A DNA stretch of 64,000 nt from Paralvinella palmiformis (Eukaryota; Annelida; Polychaeta; Terebellida; Alvinellidae): positions 366,001 through 430,000 of the forward strand of contig JAODUP010000040.1 in assembly GCA_025642065.1 (NCBI GenBank), written 5' to 3'. Below the pieces are notes generated by a model, which saw nothing but the letters and a program-made list of their open reading frames with translations, searched no databases and was not told the origin of the DNA. Shown piece by piece: positions 1 to 12,847 of this stretch. Made by a program: the position numbers and the translations under genes. How positions within the stretch are numbered: the stretch's first letter is position 1; each line of letters begins with the position of its first letter.

Positions 1-800
1 AGTCTTGTCCCATGTCTGTCTTATGCTAAAAGTAAATACTTATGCAACCACCACTACTGAATAGTGCAAGAAAATCAATATTCTCAACTGTTTTAATACA
101 ACCAAGTAATAATATTCACAACGAGTAGACAAAAAATGAATGTATATGGGTATTGCTGGCATCCTGAAGTCATTCCTATAGTCCAGTGGTATCTGACTTA
201 CTACCATTATCATTATGTAATGTATAATGAAAAGATAGATAAATTTTCATTGATGATCCACTGTATACTAAGGGAGACGATTTCCATTGCCGTGGGAATA
301 GCATGCGCTACTAGTAATATAAACTTCTAGAAATTAATTGTTCGTGTTTACGCCTGCCCATGTTGATTTGAAAATTCTCAAGCCGATTATTTAATGCAGT
401 ATGTATGTCTGCAGTTTTACTATGCACACATTAATAATTCCATGCAAATGAAAGATAAATGATAATTTTCCCACTCTTGGCAATATTTTAATTATAAATT
501 TCCTTGATCAATTAGAATAGTATCGGACTTCAACTTTGAATTTCGATGACCAGTGGCAATCAGTAATATTTTGTTATATTGAAGTGTAAAGTCATTAATT
601 TAAGAAGTTTACAAAATGTAAACTCTTAATTTGTAACTAAATTATAGCATGTTTTAAAGGTGCCAAATTAAATTAGGCAACATTCAATGAAACACTGTAC
701 CTGGTTAGCAATACTTAAAACCTAATTCATTTTACAACGAAGAACATGTCTAGATCCTTTAACAGAAAGATAACATGAAATCTGCCTACTTCCATCACTA

Positions 801-1450
801 CTGTATATACTCGCGTATAAGTCGACCTGGCAGATAAGTCAAGGTCAATTTTTGACCCTGTAATTCTTTCCTCAGGCATATGGTCACCATATAAGTTGGG
901 GTCAAGTATTGGCTTAAAATCCCTCAAAATCCTAATCATTCGCCAAAAAACTGACCCAGTTGTTTCAAACTCATGGTGTCGGCAAGTGCATCGTAAATAT
1001 ATCAATTTCTTCACCGACACACACAAATTTTGCTTTGATGTGACAACTAATAAACAAACTTGTCAGAACAAACACACCTGATGATAACTAACTGGCAAGC
1101 ATTATTAATTAATTGTTTCACAGCAAGTATTGAGCAAGGTTTGCAAAGTGAACAGTGATTCCTATATTGTCACTAATCATCTGGAAGTACCGGTAGTTGA
1201 CGGCGCGTGACTATCAAGTATTATTACATAAAGAGCGGCATGTTTGTGAGATCCAAATAACAGTTTATTGAAAATTAATTGTCATTTATTGAATAATAAT
1301 GGGTTAGTATAATAGTATCATGTGTTAAGGATGGCCAAAAACATCTTTCCTTCAGCTAGTAGGAAATATAATGCGCGTACAAGTCGGGGTGCTTCTGGTA
1401 ACTCCCTTTTCCCTACCCAAAAAAATCTACTTGTACGCGAGTATATACGG
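801..1450. mobile_element. TIR element with TA target duplication (MITE-like)
   Basis: The left end CTGTATATACTCGCGTATAA and the right end, reversed, CCGTATATACTCGCGTACAA form terminal inverted repeats of about 28 bp. Both are flanked by TA (799-800, 1451-1452), the duplication used by Tc1/mariner/pogo-type elements. An extra internal copy of the CGCGTACAAGT motif lies near 1373. No transposase frame is present, so it is non-autonomous. The superfamily is not certain. Confidence 0.6.
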
Positions 1451-2036
1451 TATGTTGAAATAAAATTGGTACAAATTGTTTTCAACCTCCCCCAGATTCC
1501 AGATGAACATCAACACCTCCCCTGTTCTCAACCAGACAGGATCTGTCCTTAGGAAGGAATCACCAGATTGGTGATATCATTTTCTCGTTCCTTTCAAGGA
1601 TAATTTATTGATGAAGTGCTCCCTAACTCTAGGGAATTAAATAACATTCACATACCATATTAACATCATGCTAGAATTTATAAAATGCACCAAGGTAATC
1701 GGAAGTGGACATTCTAGATGGTGAATTAATTTAATGTTTAAACAGTCATTATCTAGTATGGGGTATGCCAGTGTGAGTCTTTTAGCCATTTACAAGTGAA
1801 TTCATGGCCAAAGCTTGTAATGTGATTGATTACGTGACCGGGACAGGTTATCAAACCCTGAACGGTGATACACCTTTCATTTCACTTCTGAAACTGTATT
1901 ACTAAATTGTTTTCTGTACCAACCAACTTTCCAGTGTGATGAACAAGAGAAGTTTTTTAAAATAAAAAACTATGGATTCCATCGTACTCATTCACTGCCC
2001 ATCCACGCAAAAAGACGAGAGAAATGTAAAAGGAAC

Positions 2037-2042
2037 TTTATT
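2037..2042 (-). promoter_or_regulatory. Candidate polyadenylation signal of the IF1 gene
   Basis: TTTATT on the plus strand reads AATAAA on the gene strand, about 190 nt past the IF1 stop codon. It is a normal distance for a short 3'-UTR. No cDNA evidence is available, so another hexamer could be used. Confidence 0.45.
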
Positions 2043-2233
2043 CGACAGATGCCACAATCCAAAGCTGATGATCTATAGATCCAATTTCTAGAGGCTACCT
2101 CGACATTCTATACATGTAGATGCCAGTCTTTTGACATAATAAACTTAATGGTAATAAACATATCACACAAAATTCTGAAAAGATCAAATCACCCATGCAG
2201 TAATTCTGCAAATGTATTTCTTTCTGTACAGTT

Positions 2234-5200
2234 TTATTTTTCCAATTCTGCAAGATCTTTCAGCTTCTTCTGATGTCTTTCAATTGCCTCCTGAAAAGAT
2301 ACATTAAGAACTGGAGAAAATTCAATCAAACCCAAAGCCCAAAAATCATGAATTCAATAGCTAACAAAATAAGCTCAGAGTAACATGCTGTTCCTTTAAA
2401 GACAATAAATGATTATCGTTTGCAGCTTTGATCCAAAGCATTCTTTTTCCAGTAGATGATGATTAATGTTTTACGGCCACTTTTGTGCACATGGTAGGCT
2501 AAATGGGCCGAGAGACCTCCAAAGGTAATGAAGGGAAGTCAAAGATGAAACAACCTTCAGATATGCCCACACCGAGATTCGAACTCGGGTGGTAGTGATC
2601 TGTGGTCCAACACGCTACCGCTAGACCATGGAGGCGCCCTTCTTTTTCCAATAAAACAAATAAAAAATACTGATGGAATAGGATGACTAAAATAAACACA
2701 GAAGCGGTTAAGAGAAAGTACGTTATATGACAGGTCCTAGCTAAGTCTGTCAAATTATTAACGATCTGGAGCGGAATGGTCCCAAAATAAATAAGTATCG
2801 AGATTGGTACTTAGTCATAACAAATACACGTCCAACTTTATGTCAAACCAAATAAAGTGTGATAATTGAATACGTGCCGATGCATAAATACAGTCAGGCA
2901 TTTCTGACCGTGCCAATTCGAATAGACAAATACACAAACTTGCAAAAACAAATCCACTTACACCGTAGATGATTGAATTGATGATCTGACTGTACATACA
3001 TTAGTCTGACTCCCAATAAGATGATGTGTGAATTGGGTAAGTGTAATGATACAATGACATAATAGGTAATTTTATGTCACCTGTTTTTAGCAGACTAATT
3101 CTAAACATTTCCACTGTTGTCAATTAAATACTAGAATAATGAACTATATTATTTATGTACCAATAACACACTTTTCATTACAAACCCTGAAGTATTCTGT
3201 ACACAGACCACATAGGAGAACACACTTTAAAAATTCTTGTACAGGATAGTCACACTCCCAAATAACATGGTGTCTGGGGTTCACAGGTCATGGTTGTCAA
3301 TCTATCAATATTCTGTTGTATTTTCATGCATAAATTACAACATAGTTGTTTTAATCTAATTAAAATAATGAATTATGGCTAACACAGGTGCTACTACGTT
3401 GAATAGATAAATACTTCCACATTTATTTATAAGCTGGAAATGCCATCAGCAGCTATAAATATAAAAGTCTTTAAATGGATATTTATTCCCATCTTAAATT
3501 CAATGACACCATTATGTTAGAAAACTCTGGCTTGTGATTCACACTGCTGCCTTCTTGTGATCACCTACAATAGATCTCGAACAGAATCAGATTTTAATTT
3601 CAACACTTTTTCTGCTTCGTATCTACCGTTGTCTTTTGCATTCAGTACGGCAATCAAGATTTAATATGATAATGATAGAAACATAGGGACTTGTACGAGG
3701 AAATATTTTCTCTACAACTAATTAATAAAAGAATGGGTGGACTGAAACACAAATAACTGGAATTATTTAGTGTTGGAGTTAGATGATGATGATTGGGGTT
3801 TTATAGCCACTTTTGTGCACATGGTAGGCTAAATGGGCCAATAGTGGTGGAATTAGATACAATGGACAGTGATGACTGGATGACCTACATGAATGGACGA
3901 AATACTCATCTTGAATGTGTGTTTATTGTAATATGCAATTCAGCTCAAACAAAATGTTCAATACTCCTAGCTTACACCCAATACTTAATAAACTCTGCAG
4001 TTAATGACTGTCAGGAAAATGTTCGGCCCCGACAAGCACAAAATGTTAAAGCTTTGTTTGAAAATTGCTGTAGAATCTATGATTTGCATAGATTTGACTA
4101 ATACATCATTGGATATTTAAGATATTCTATCCAAATAATTGGGAACCAAGCATCCGTGTTATATATTGACTTAGAGTATGTTATATACAAACATACCTCA
4201 TGGTCTTCAATCTGGTCCTTATGATATTTGATCTCATCGTGAACAGATTCCTTCAACTTCTTCAGCTGTTCTGCTTGCTATTAAAAAGAAATATGTAAAC
4301 CTACTTTAAACACAGTTCATAGGCTGTACTGAAGTAAAATGTCAGCTACTTGTAAACAAATAGACAGTGTTCAGGTGGAAACAACCATAGACCTTTCATT
4401 TCCCAAAATTAAACCATTGCCAACATGATTTAGTTCAATCATTTCAGCTATCATTCACAAATTCTAATACAAATCTGATAAACTAAAGGGAATTGATAGA
4501 TTTGTGATGAAAGCAAATGAAATGTTAAAGCTAAAACGTCACCAAAAACAGATTTTGCATCTTAAAGAACTTACTAGGAAGATATTACAAATCTGGTCAG
4601 ATACGAACCAATTTTTTAAAATACTGTTCTTCCTGAGCAGCTTGTTTCTTCCCAAACGTACCACCAGCATCTCTATTTTTATGACAAAAACAAGTCAATT
4701 ATTATCAATAATGATCTAACATGTTATTATTACTATTGATAATTAAATAGATAATTGAACAATAACGGCATAATTAACAAGGATGGTTATCACATTAGGG
4801 AAGGAACAGATGGTATGTAAATTCATGCATTCAAACAATACAGTAATTTTAAAACTTCACTTCAAAAATAATTAGATGAAGAGAAGACAATATATTTGTG
4901 TCATATATGGAAAGCTCATGGTCCAAATATAATAAAAACTTTTTGTAAACATTCTACAATTAAAGTTATATTCATTAGAGACTTCTATGCTGTAGAAACA
5001 AACCCTATATAATTTCTGTTTATCAGATCCTGAATAGCAAAATTCCAATACTTCAGAAAGGATTCCACTAGCTTAGTGTTATAAACCTGATTCCCATTAA
5101 AGATAATGTTTATATGTATTTGTCTAACAGTCAATGAGATTTATCAACATTTATTAAATGGAGCAAAAATTAATCACATATTTAATACTAATAATAGTGT

Positions 5201-8200
5201 TTTTCTGCCTAATGACACTCGGTGGATCATATTTTCAAATTTTACACCAATGTAACAAATGCTGTCATCATTGTTTAGTGATGAAGTCCAGAGTTCAACA
5301 GGTTTAATTTCACTCCAATGACATCACATGCAAAATGGTGCCATTATGGTAGATTCAATTCAAGCAGATGAAAACCAGAGTGTATTTTCTTCTTGTAATA
5401 CTAGCAAATGACTTAAGAAATAACATGCCTTTATCAACATAATATTAGACTGGGCTCCAGTTCATACCATATCATTTCCTATGGCCTTTAACAAAACTTC
5501 CATAACATAGTTATAATCCATACTTTTACTTTACACAAGAATGTTTGGACTGTTTTGTTTGATATTACCATTGAGAATTAACTATAACTCCCAAGTTATC
5601 ATTTCACAGTAAACCACTTGTCAAAGTTCAGTAACATTATTTCAGTGCAAATCTTGCTAAAATTCCCAGGCAAACAGGAAATGTGTTCAGGAAGAGTTCA
5701 AAAGATGTCTGCACCCTTGGAGTGTTACAACAACAAAAAACCTGGTAAGTAATGATGCAACGTGAAAGATGAAACATCCCTCCGATATAGTCAGACAGCA
5801 GTTTGAGCATAGGTGCTATATATCTGTGGCCAACCTAAATTAGCCCATGGAGGCACCCGTGTACTGTGGACGGAAAAGGATTCTTCTACAAATGACTGTA
5901 TTATCACTAAGCTCAATACAATAGTATTTTCTATATATGTTGTTCTATATATAGCCCATAACTGACATGCAGTACAAGAAAATTTAAAGAATACTTTCAT
6001 TTTAATCTTATTTAGTCTGCAGGGTTCAACATTAATACTTGCCCAATTACCACTGGCAACCTAATCATGACATCGGGCAACAAACTTCCATGATAATGAT
6101 TCAAACATTTATTTGAGATTTTCCTGTGATTTTGTATATTCAAAACACTGGTCAATAAAACAGGAAATAGTTGTCTAGTCCAGTAAATCACATAGCTCAT
6201 TGACAATTGGATAAAGAGGACATAGCTGCCAACATTTGAAAATTGGAAAGAGTAATCATTTTTGCGCAAAATGCAACCTGCGGCTAACATGACACTATGC
6301 ATAATAAAACCATGTAATTTATCAAAACCAAAACAATTTAACATCATAAGTATTCTTTTGTGAAAGGTCCAACTGTTTTTTTTTCATTTAATCAGATTTT
6401 CCCCACATTTAATAACAATTAAGTCATCATACACAAGTCTGCACTTTCAGTACATGATTACCCTACATATTCTACACAATACTAAAATCTTCATAGGATT
6501 GCTGTATTATTTATTATCACAATATTAACATAAAATGCAAAAACAAACATTGATCAAACAAATAAACATGAAAGGGACAGAGAAACCCACCATATAAACA
6601 AGACCATCCACTTTTATTTACTGTAAACAAAGACAACTGGCCAATCAGTAGAGTATTTGAGTCATATGACCATCATAACACAAAATGGACGTTTATCAGC
6701 CAAGATCACCAGCTCACCAACTTCTCTCCCATCTTTCAAGCACGGTTATTATATTCAGTAAATATTTATAAATATGACACCTGAAATGGTTACGGCAGTA
6801 TATTTTGGCATTATTTCAGATCAGTAAACTATTGGATGATAAATATTTGTCGTTTATCCAAAATCCAGCCTACAATAGGGAACAGTTCTTTTTAGCGACA
6901 GTTGGGGAGGTATCAGCACGGTTGTTTTAAACTATGAAACTTTTTCCACCACGAAAAGCTCCAAATCAGGGGAAAATCATTCTACGGTAAATGAACAAAA
7001 GACTACAGCATATCTTGCCTCAAGATGGCAGTTGCTCAGTCGGACTAGTGTTTTAGACTACTCACTAGCCTGAAGACAAAATCCACACATCCCAGCTACC
7101 GATTTTTAGGAAACATTATACAAAAGAGAGGATCTCCTACATAGATAAAATACATTGCACCCCACAAAATTCAGGGCCCTCCTTGAAAAAATGCATGATT
7201 CTGATTCGCTGCTGCAGCAAAGGCCTTCAAGCCATGCAGTCTAGAGCAACTGCTGTGTGATGAGCACCCCAGAGACGACAGTCTGGGGATACTCGCCAAA
7301 ATACAAGCATGCAAAGTGTGGCTAAGACAGTGACAGAACTGCCCCATATCATATGGAACTATTACGGAAAAGGCAGATTTATCGTAGTTTTCAGAGTAAG
7401 GGCATAATAAAGAACAGAAAATCGTAATGATTCCGCAGAAATGGTAATGGTTGGCAGCTTTGAGAGAAGCAAAGGTTCACAACATGCTTCCCAGAAGTCA
7501 TCATGCAGCTGCTGGCTTATACAAAACCTAACCACACAGTAAGCATGGTGGCTCAGATGTATGGTAACTTTTTTTAGCAACCTTATTTTTATATTACTTG
7601 TCAAATTAATATTACAAATTAATGTTAAATCCCTGGTATGCTTCAAAGTAACTAATTAATATTTACTATATTGCCTCTGTTATATAACAATTTCTGTACA
7701 CACACACACAGATATACTAACCTGACAGCACCTCCTGAGCCACCACCCTGAAATCAAAGAGCACTTCTGTTGTAACAACAAGCATTTATTATTGGATAGT
7801 ACATGTATCTGTAAAAGTTCTGATGCGTTTACTATTTTGTCATCAAACGTGAGGTAACACTAGAAATTTCCTCAATAAACTATCAAAATATTAAAGGAGT
7901 GATGATTAGATATTATTGGGTCAGTTCACAAATCTAGCTACATGTTTATGATGTCACTGTTTTGGGACATTAGACAAGTTTAATTGCATTAAATTATTCT
8001 GGGATGGTAAGAACATCCGCATCAATGTCTGTTCCAGACCTTCATGAAGAATAGGCTACTTTTCTATACTTGTTATAAAATCTATACTTCGTAATCCTGT
8101 TTATTAAATGAGAGCTGCACAAATTACTGGAAACTATTTCCTTATTAACAAATGAATGCCCGAACTTCACTGAAACAAGGAGCAATTTAGTGACCAAATC

Positions 8201-9950
8201 ATTTTAGGTGATATAAATGGATATTCTACAGTGACAACATAAAGAAAACATCAGTGGACAGACAAAGATAAATAAAAAAGGATCCATAAAAACTGAGAAT
8301 CATTCTTTCTTAACTGCTGGCATATAATCTGGTAGCTCACCACACTAAATGCCAAATTGATACACAATACCTGGTATTAGTAAAAAGAAATTAAGTTTTG
8401 TTCCATCCGAGACAATAATAGACTGCCTAATGTGATAAACACAACTTAAGATTTACCATCTGTGCAGAAGTCGATCAAGTTTTATTATGAAGAAACAATT
8501 ATCAGCGAAAAGATTAAAAAGTCTTTGAAGTGAAATCCAGTGTCATTATACACAGATGGAATTAACAATGTATTAGTAAATGTGAGCCATAGTAGATAAC
8601 AGTGGAAATTATATTACTGATGAAAAACATCGGTCAAATATAGACATGGGGTCATGATGATGATGATTGATGTTTTACAGCCACTTTTGTGCACAAGGTA
8701 GACTAAATGGGCCGAGCAAGGTAATGAGACGAAGTGAAAGACGAAAAAAACGTCAGATATGCCCACGCCGGGATTCGAACACGGGTGGTAGTGATCTGTG
8801 GTTCAACACGCTACTGCTAGACCACGGAGGCACCCCAAAGACATGGGGTCAATTCCAATTCCACATCAAATTTATCAATTCCAAATAGAGTAGGTACTCT
8901 TGAGTCCACAGGTCAGTATATATCTCCATAACAGCCAAGACACAGAATCTATGGTCAAATCCACAGGGCAGTGGCTCAGGAATTTATCCATACGGCTAAA
9001 GTTTTTTTTAACGAGTAGCGTGACTAACGGTGCCAAGAACATGGAAAGGAATCCCTCCTCCCCAAATGGTTTCTAACATCAAAAAGGTATTTTTGACCGT
9101 TTTTTAATACTGCCCTGTTAAAAACAGGCTTTTGACCATAAAAACCCCCCTAACTTGTAAACTAGCTTTTCCAGTCATAATTTACCTGCACCTGAACAAC
9201 AAATTTTTCTGTACATATTTAAGCACCAGTAGTCAAGCTGTAATGACTTACTTCACTGTCTACCAGTCTCACTCTCAATATATGTAACACTGGTGCACTC
9301 CTTTTACATCCATATATTTGCAGATAAAGCCCAAAATATTATTGCATCATAAGTTGTAATTCTGTGATTAATTGCAACATATTACAAAGCCCTGTAAGCA
9401 TTTCTAACCTTGCCAGCTCCTTCACCCCACTGTCCGGTCTGCGACATAGCACGAACGGAGACAGAACTGGAAAACAATTACAATATCAACCTCATAATTA
9501 TGATAATAAGTTTATAAATTGTCACTGTTCATTTCATTTGTACAAATTCTAAAAATTCAATAAAAAAATACTATTTAAGTTTAACCATCTATTACAGTAT
9601 CAATTAAAGATCTATTAGGTCTAAACATGGCAATTACCTGCTACGAACAGAACATCTTATGAGTCTTTGCAGCAAAACTGTATTAGTCTGAGACTGTTAC
9701 GAGTCTATGACTATCATAATGGACTAATGAATGAGTGGTCCCTGGTTGTTACTGATCATAATGACTAGACTAGTCTAGTTCCTACCAACTGAATTTTCAC
9801 AATGAATAAAGTCTGTTTAAGATGCAAAATTAAACGTGGCAAGTTAATAGCGTGTATGCATGTTATAGCTGTATATACCACCTAATGTTAGCGTGTTACT
9901 TACCAAATATTCCTCCAAATTGGAACCGCTCTGGACAACCTTAACGCCAT
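2234..9950 (-). CDS. ATP5IF1: Mitochondrial ATP synthase inhibitor (IF1), six coding exons
   Basis: Coding exons, transcript order: 9950-9904, 9466-9409, 7747-7722, 4672-4609, 4277-4197, 2290-2234. They join in one frame to 110 residues plus TAA. Residues 1-35 are basic and Ser-rich with almost no acid before residue 30, like a mitochondrial targeting peptide. Then come a Gly-rich linker (about 33-44), the IF1 inhibitory signature DAGGTFGKKQ (45-54), the EEQYF segment (58-62), and a charged helix/coiled coil with regularly spaced His residues (78, 84, 91, 98). IF1 family proteins bind the F1 part of ATP synthase in the matrix and block ATP hydrolysis when the membrane potential falls. The length matches animal IF1 precursors (about 105-110 residues). 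Introns are GT-AG, with an unusually small 26-nt exon 3 and a weak donor (GTTCGT) after exon 4. SINE-A copies lie in introns 2, 4 and 5. Family assignment is secure; the exact ends of the UTRs are not visible. Confidence 0.93.
2452..2639 (-). mobile_element. SINE-A, full-length copy in IF1 intron 5
   Basis: Read on the minus strand it starts with a tRNA-like head (box A near CTAGCGGTAGCG, box B GTTCGAATCTCGG), continues with a conserved unique body, and ends in (CAT)n. It is flanked by an 11-bp target duplication TTCTTTTTCCA (2441-2451 and 2640-2650). Confidence 0.85.
3785..3842 (-). mobile_element. SINE-A, short 5'-truncated copy in IF1 intron 5
   Basis: Only the last about 58 bp of the element is present, but imperfect 16-bp duplications (AGTGTTGGAGTTAGAT at 3769-3784, AGTGGTGGAATTAGAT at 3843-3858) flank it. 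It was therefore inserted already truncated, as happens when LINE machinery stops early. Confidence 0.7.
5759..5858 (-). mobile_element. Diverged SINE-A fragment in IF1 intron 4 region
   Basis: Recognisable by GTGAAAGATGAAACATCCCT, the shortened body and a CATGGAGGCACCC end. Box B and much of the body are eroded, so this is an old copy. Confidence 0.5.
8655..8838 (-). mobile_element. SINE-A copy in IF1 intron 2, inserted in a hAT-like MITE end
   Basis: Full-length copy with a perfect 13-bp target duplication AGACATGGGGTCA (8642-8654 and 8839-8851). The duplicated bases are the terminus of the MITE family at 45333-45666, so the SINE landed in a pre-existing MITE end. Confidence 0.85.
8839..8895. 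mobile_element. Terminal fragment of hAT-like MITE (family of 45333-45666)
   Basis: GACATGGGGTCAATTCCAATTCCACATCAA-type terminus, continuing to GAGTAGGTACTC, matches the end of the element at 45.3-45.7 kb. The other end is missing. Confidence 0.5.
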
Positions 9951-9999
9951 AACTTCGTTTGCCGAGTCAGGGACACCAAGCTGTGTAGGTCAAGGACGG

Positions 10000-10187
10000 T
10001 GTAGGTCCGCGGTGAAAATATAATTTTAAGTGACTCTAGAATGTGTTACAATGTAATGTTAGAATATAAATATATCGGCTAAATTATTAACAACTCTTAA
10101 TTTATTTCACGATTAAAGAGTTGGACTGGTTAAATATCGCAGAGTCAATCTTTAGACAAATAACCGCTAGGTGACAGCACATCTCGA
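10000..10187. other. 5' flank of IF1, probable promoter region
   Basis: Immediately upstream of the IF1 start on the minus strand, with a few CpGs and no repeat. No clear TATA box or other named site is visible, so only position supports a promoter. Confidence 0.3.
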
Positions 10188-10197
10188 CTCTCCAAAG

Positions 10198-10567
10198 TGT
10201 TTTGAGTGTTTTGTTGTTCGGGGAGAATCCCCAGGCTGTCGATTATTCGACACCGCCTCTATGTTGGAGTGGTTGAGAAATTCTCCTCCCCCACAACTCA
10301 CATGGGAGCAGTACGGAAAGATGGAGCCGAAATACTCTGAGGGTGGTCACTGCCAGAGTGTTTTACGTCCTCATGTTTTTTTTAAGGTCCCCCTTTATTT
10401 TAAATAATTCAGTGGAGACTGCAGCGCCATTTAACGTGGTCAGTCACCCACGATGTTGTGAGCCGAGAAATTAATCTCTGGAAATGTTTCGACCTTTTGC
10501 AGGGTTCGAACCTGTGACCGTTGGCAGCAAGTGCCGGGTGCTTAACCGCTAGGCCACCGGAGCTCAC
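10198..10567 (-). mobile_element. SINE-B, full-length copy upstream of IF1
   Basis: On the minus strand: a tRNA-like head GAGCTCCGGTGGCCTAGCGG with box B AGGTTCGAACCCTG, a body with ATTAATTTCTCGGCTCACAA and a conserved AATAATTCAGTGGAGAC-type segment, and a 3' end with GGGGATTCTCCCCGAACAAC followed by AAAAC repeats. Flanked by the 10-bp duplication CTCTCCAAAG (10188-10197, 10568-10577). About 370 bp, twice the size of SINE-A and unrelated in body. Confidence 0.85.
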
Positions 10568-10939
10568 CTCTCCAAAGCTACTAGCCAAAGCTACTATAGA
10601 CGACAACAATATATATCTGTATAGTATATCTTTGTTCCAGTCAGATTTTCTCTTTTGCACCTTACATTGTACTATCTATCAGTTTTTAGTGAAAGCCAAA
10701 AATTCAGTCAGCTGGTATAATAGCGTCTCAAGCAGCGATGTCAACATTGCATGTTCTTCTAGTTGTTGCATGATGTGTTTCCAGTAGTTTTTAAATTTTC
10801 TTCCTTCCTTGGAACTGTATGATTTTCACTACATTTCACTATTTCTATTAATTAACGGACTATTTAAGAAACTATAATGAAAAGGTTTCATAGTTTGTGA
10901 GCTTTAATATAAAATTCAATTTTAAATGAACTTTTGGTG

Positions 10940-11791
10940 TATTATATTCATCCGGCAGCCCGAAGGAAAGTATCGGCGACTGCTTACCCGGCAGCCGGGT
11001 ATACAACGTTAAGTTTTGTTGCCGGGTGAGCAATGATATAAATCTTCACTCGGTGGCCGGCAAGCCCAGCCGGGTCATCACAAAATGAGGACGCATTAAT
11101 TTTTCCGGCAAATCGCACGTGTGCTAGAGGAATTGGACTCGTCTTCGAAAGTGTTCGGCATTTTCCGGACAGAGCTGATGGTAATCATTCTCATGGAAGC
11201 TGATGCTGGTGTATCCCACTGCAGCTTTTGATTACCAAACAAAACTTCATTAAGTTGTACTCATTCAGGTGACCCATAATTTCAGTTTTTAGCATGCTTT
11301 TATTACTCGTTTTGCTCATGAACTTTGGGTTTGACTATTGGTTTGATATTGATCGCCAGGGACTGAAGCTTTTGATTACCATGGTGAATCCCAGGTACCA
11401 TGTTGAAAGATAGTAAAACATTAACCCAAATAGCTCCAGCATTAGTAATTGCATGTCTATTGGCTAATTCTGATTGAATTATTATGAAAACAACACCTAA
11501 TAAATGTTTGAAAGGCCAAGAAACAATGGCGTTTCCCTTTCCTTCGAGTGGAGTAGGTACCACCATGTTTACAAAAGAACCTGACGTAACCGCATGGTCT
11601 GTCCGGTGCCTAAACGTTTATTAGTAATTGCCAATTGTTAGTAAAACAGGGAATGCCAGTATCTAAGCGGGACTGCCGGCGATCTTGGCTGGGTGAGCAA
11701 GCGGCAAAATATTCACTGGGGAACCGAATCTTTGCCGGGTGAGCAGGAGACAAATTCTTCAATGGAGAACCAGTAGCCGGGTGAATAATGA
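10940..11791. mobile_element. Non-autonomous element with repeated CCGGGTGAGCA motifs
   Basis: The left end carries CCGGCAGCC and GCTTACCCGGCAGCCGGG, and the right end carries at least three spaced copies of GCCGGGTGAGCA / GGCTGGGTGAGCA in opposite orientation, like subterminal repeats of a TIR transposon. The interior has no transposase frame. Target duplication not clear, so ends are approximate. Confidence 0.4.
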
Positions 11792-12239
11792 CTTCCATCC
11801 GATATACTAAAATTCATATCAGATGTTGCAAATCATGAACCTTATCATATATACAGACAGAAACTCGCACTGATAAACTATTAATAAAATAGCTATTGTA
11901 ACGCGTGTTGGGGTGTTATGTGCGAAAGAGGTAGCGTATACACATTCACCAACACATGCCACAGTCAAACCATATAAATTAACTATAACTAACCAAGTTA
12001 TGAATATGTGCAGCTATGCTTATGTTTAATAAATTAGATCTAAAGCCTCTATTATAATGCCTATAAAGAAATATATATGCACAATATCCATGAGACGGAA
12101 CCATATAACTCATCCCACATACATTTCAAGATATAATACAAAAAGTGAATGATACCTACTCTAGAAGTAGGTGTTAAATGCCGGTAAATCTAATTATATA
12201 CTATATGACCAGAACGCGCTTTATTGTTTATAAACAAGG

Positions 12240-12590
12240 TGTGTTATGGTCAACGCTGCAGCTCCGAATGAACCTTAACCGCGAAGCCAAGGACGTGCAT
12301 GATTGGCTGAGAGCTGGATCCTGATACCAGATAGTATCTCGGAGCATTTCGCCCAGAGACTAAGACAGGAAAATATCCTTCTCACTGATAGGATACTACT
12401 GCAATGACACCGCAGAGAGAACCGCCCCGTATTGGCGCCAAACCGATCCGACCAGCTCAACGCCAAGACATGCACATCCCAGATGAAACACCCCCCAGCA
12501 AATAAGACGCAAAGCGTCACAATGCCCCCGGTCACACTTTGGTCTCGTCCCGAGCCCAGAACAAAGAAAAACCCGACATAAAAGACGTGT
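12240..12590. other. GC-richer block without an assignable gene
   Basis: This stretch contrasts with its AT-rich flanks and keeps several short open frames on both strands, including a plus-strand reading with ISEHFAQRLRQENILL. No frame is long or recognisable. It could be a further remnant of the same foreign or mobile DNA as 12848-13738, separated from it by SINE-A. Confidence 0.25.
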
Positions 12591-12689
12591 GCACATGTAT
12601 CTACATTAACCTACAAAAAACACTAACTAAACAAGAACTATTTCCTGGAGTAAAATGGCAAATGATGTAGTTGACTATATTACATGTAG

Positions 12690-12847
12690 TAGATGATTGA
12701 TGTTTTACGGCCACTTTTGTGGACAAGGTAGGCTAAATGTGCCGAGCGATCTCCAAAGGTAATGAGGCGAAGTGAAAGACGAAACAACCTTCAGATATGC
12801 CCACGCCGAGATTCGAACACAGATGGTAGTGATCTGTGGTCCAATAC
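12690..12847 (-). mobile_element. SINE-A, 5'-truncated copy
   Basis: The (CAT)n end, body and box B are present; the copy stops before box A at TGTGGTCCAATACC. Its truncated end abuts the GC-richer coding fragment at 12848. Confidence 0.7.

Noticed and set aside
727..1026. 99-residue minus-strand frame
   Set aside because: Overlaps the TIR of a non-autonomous element and its flank; no transposase motif.
2581..2639. tRNA genes suggested by box A/box B at SINE copies
   Set aside because: Heads are fused to a conserved SINE body with duplications and a CAT tail, and the arms do not form a complete cloverleaf. These are tRNA-derived SINEs.
3793..4101. 102-residue plus-strand frame
   Set aside because: Starts inside a SINE-A fragment, lies in an IF1 intron, and shows no family features.
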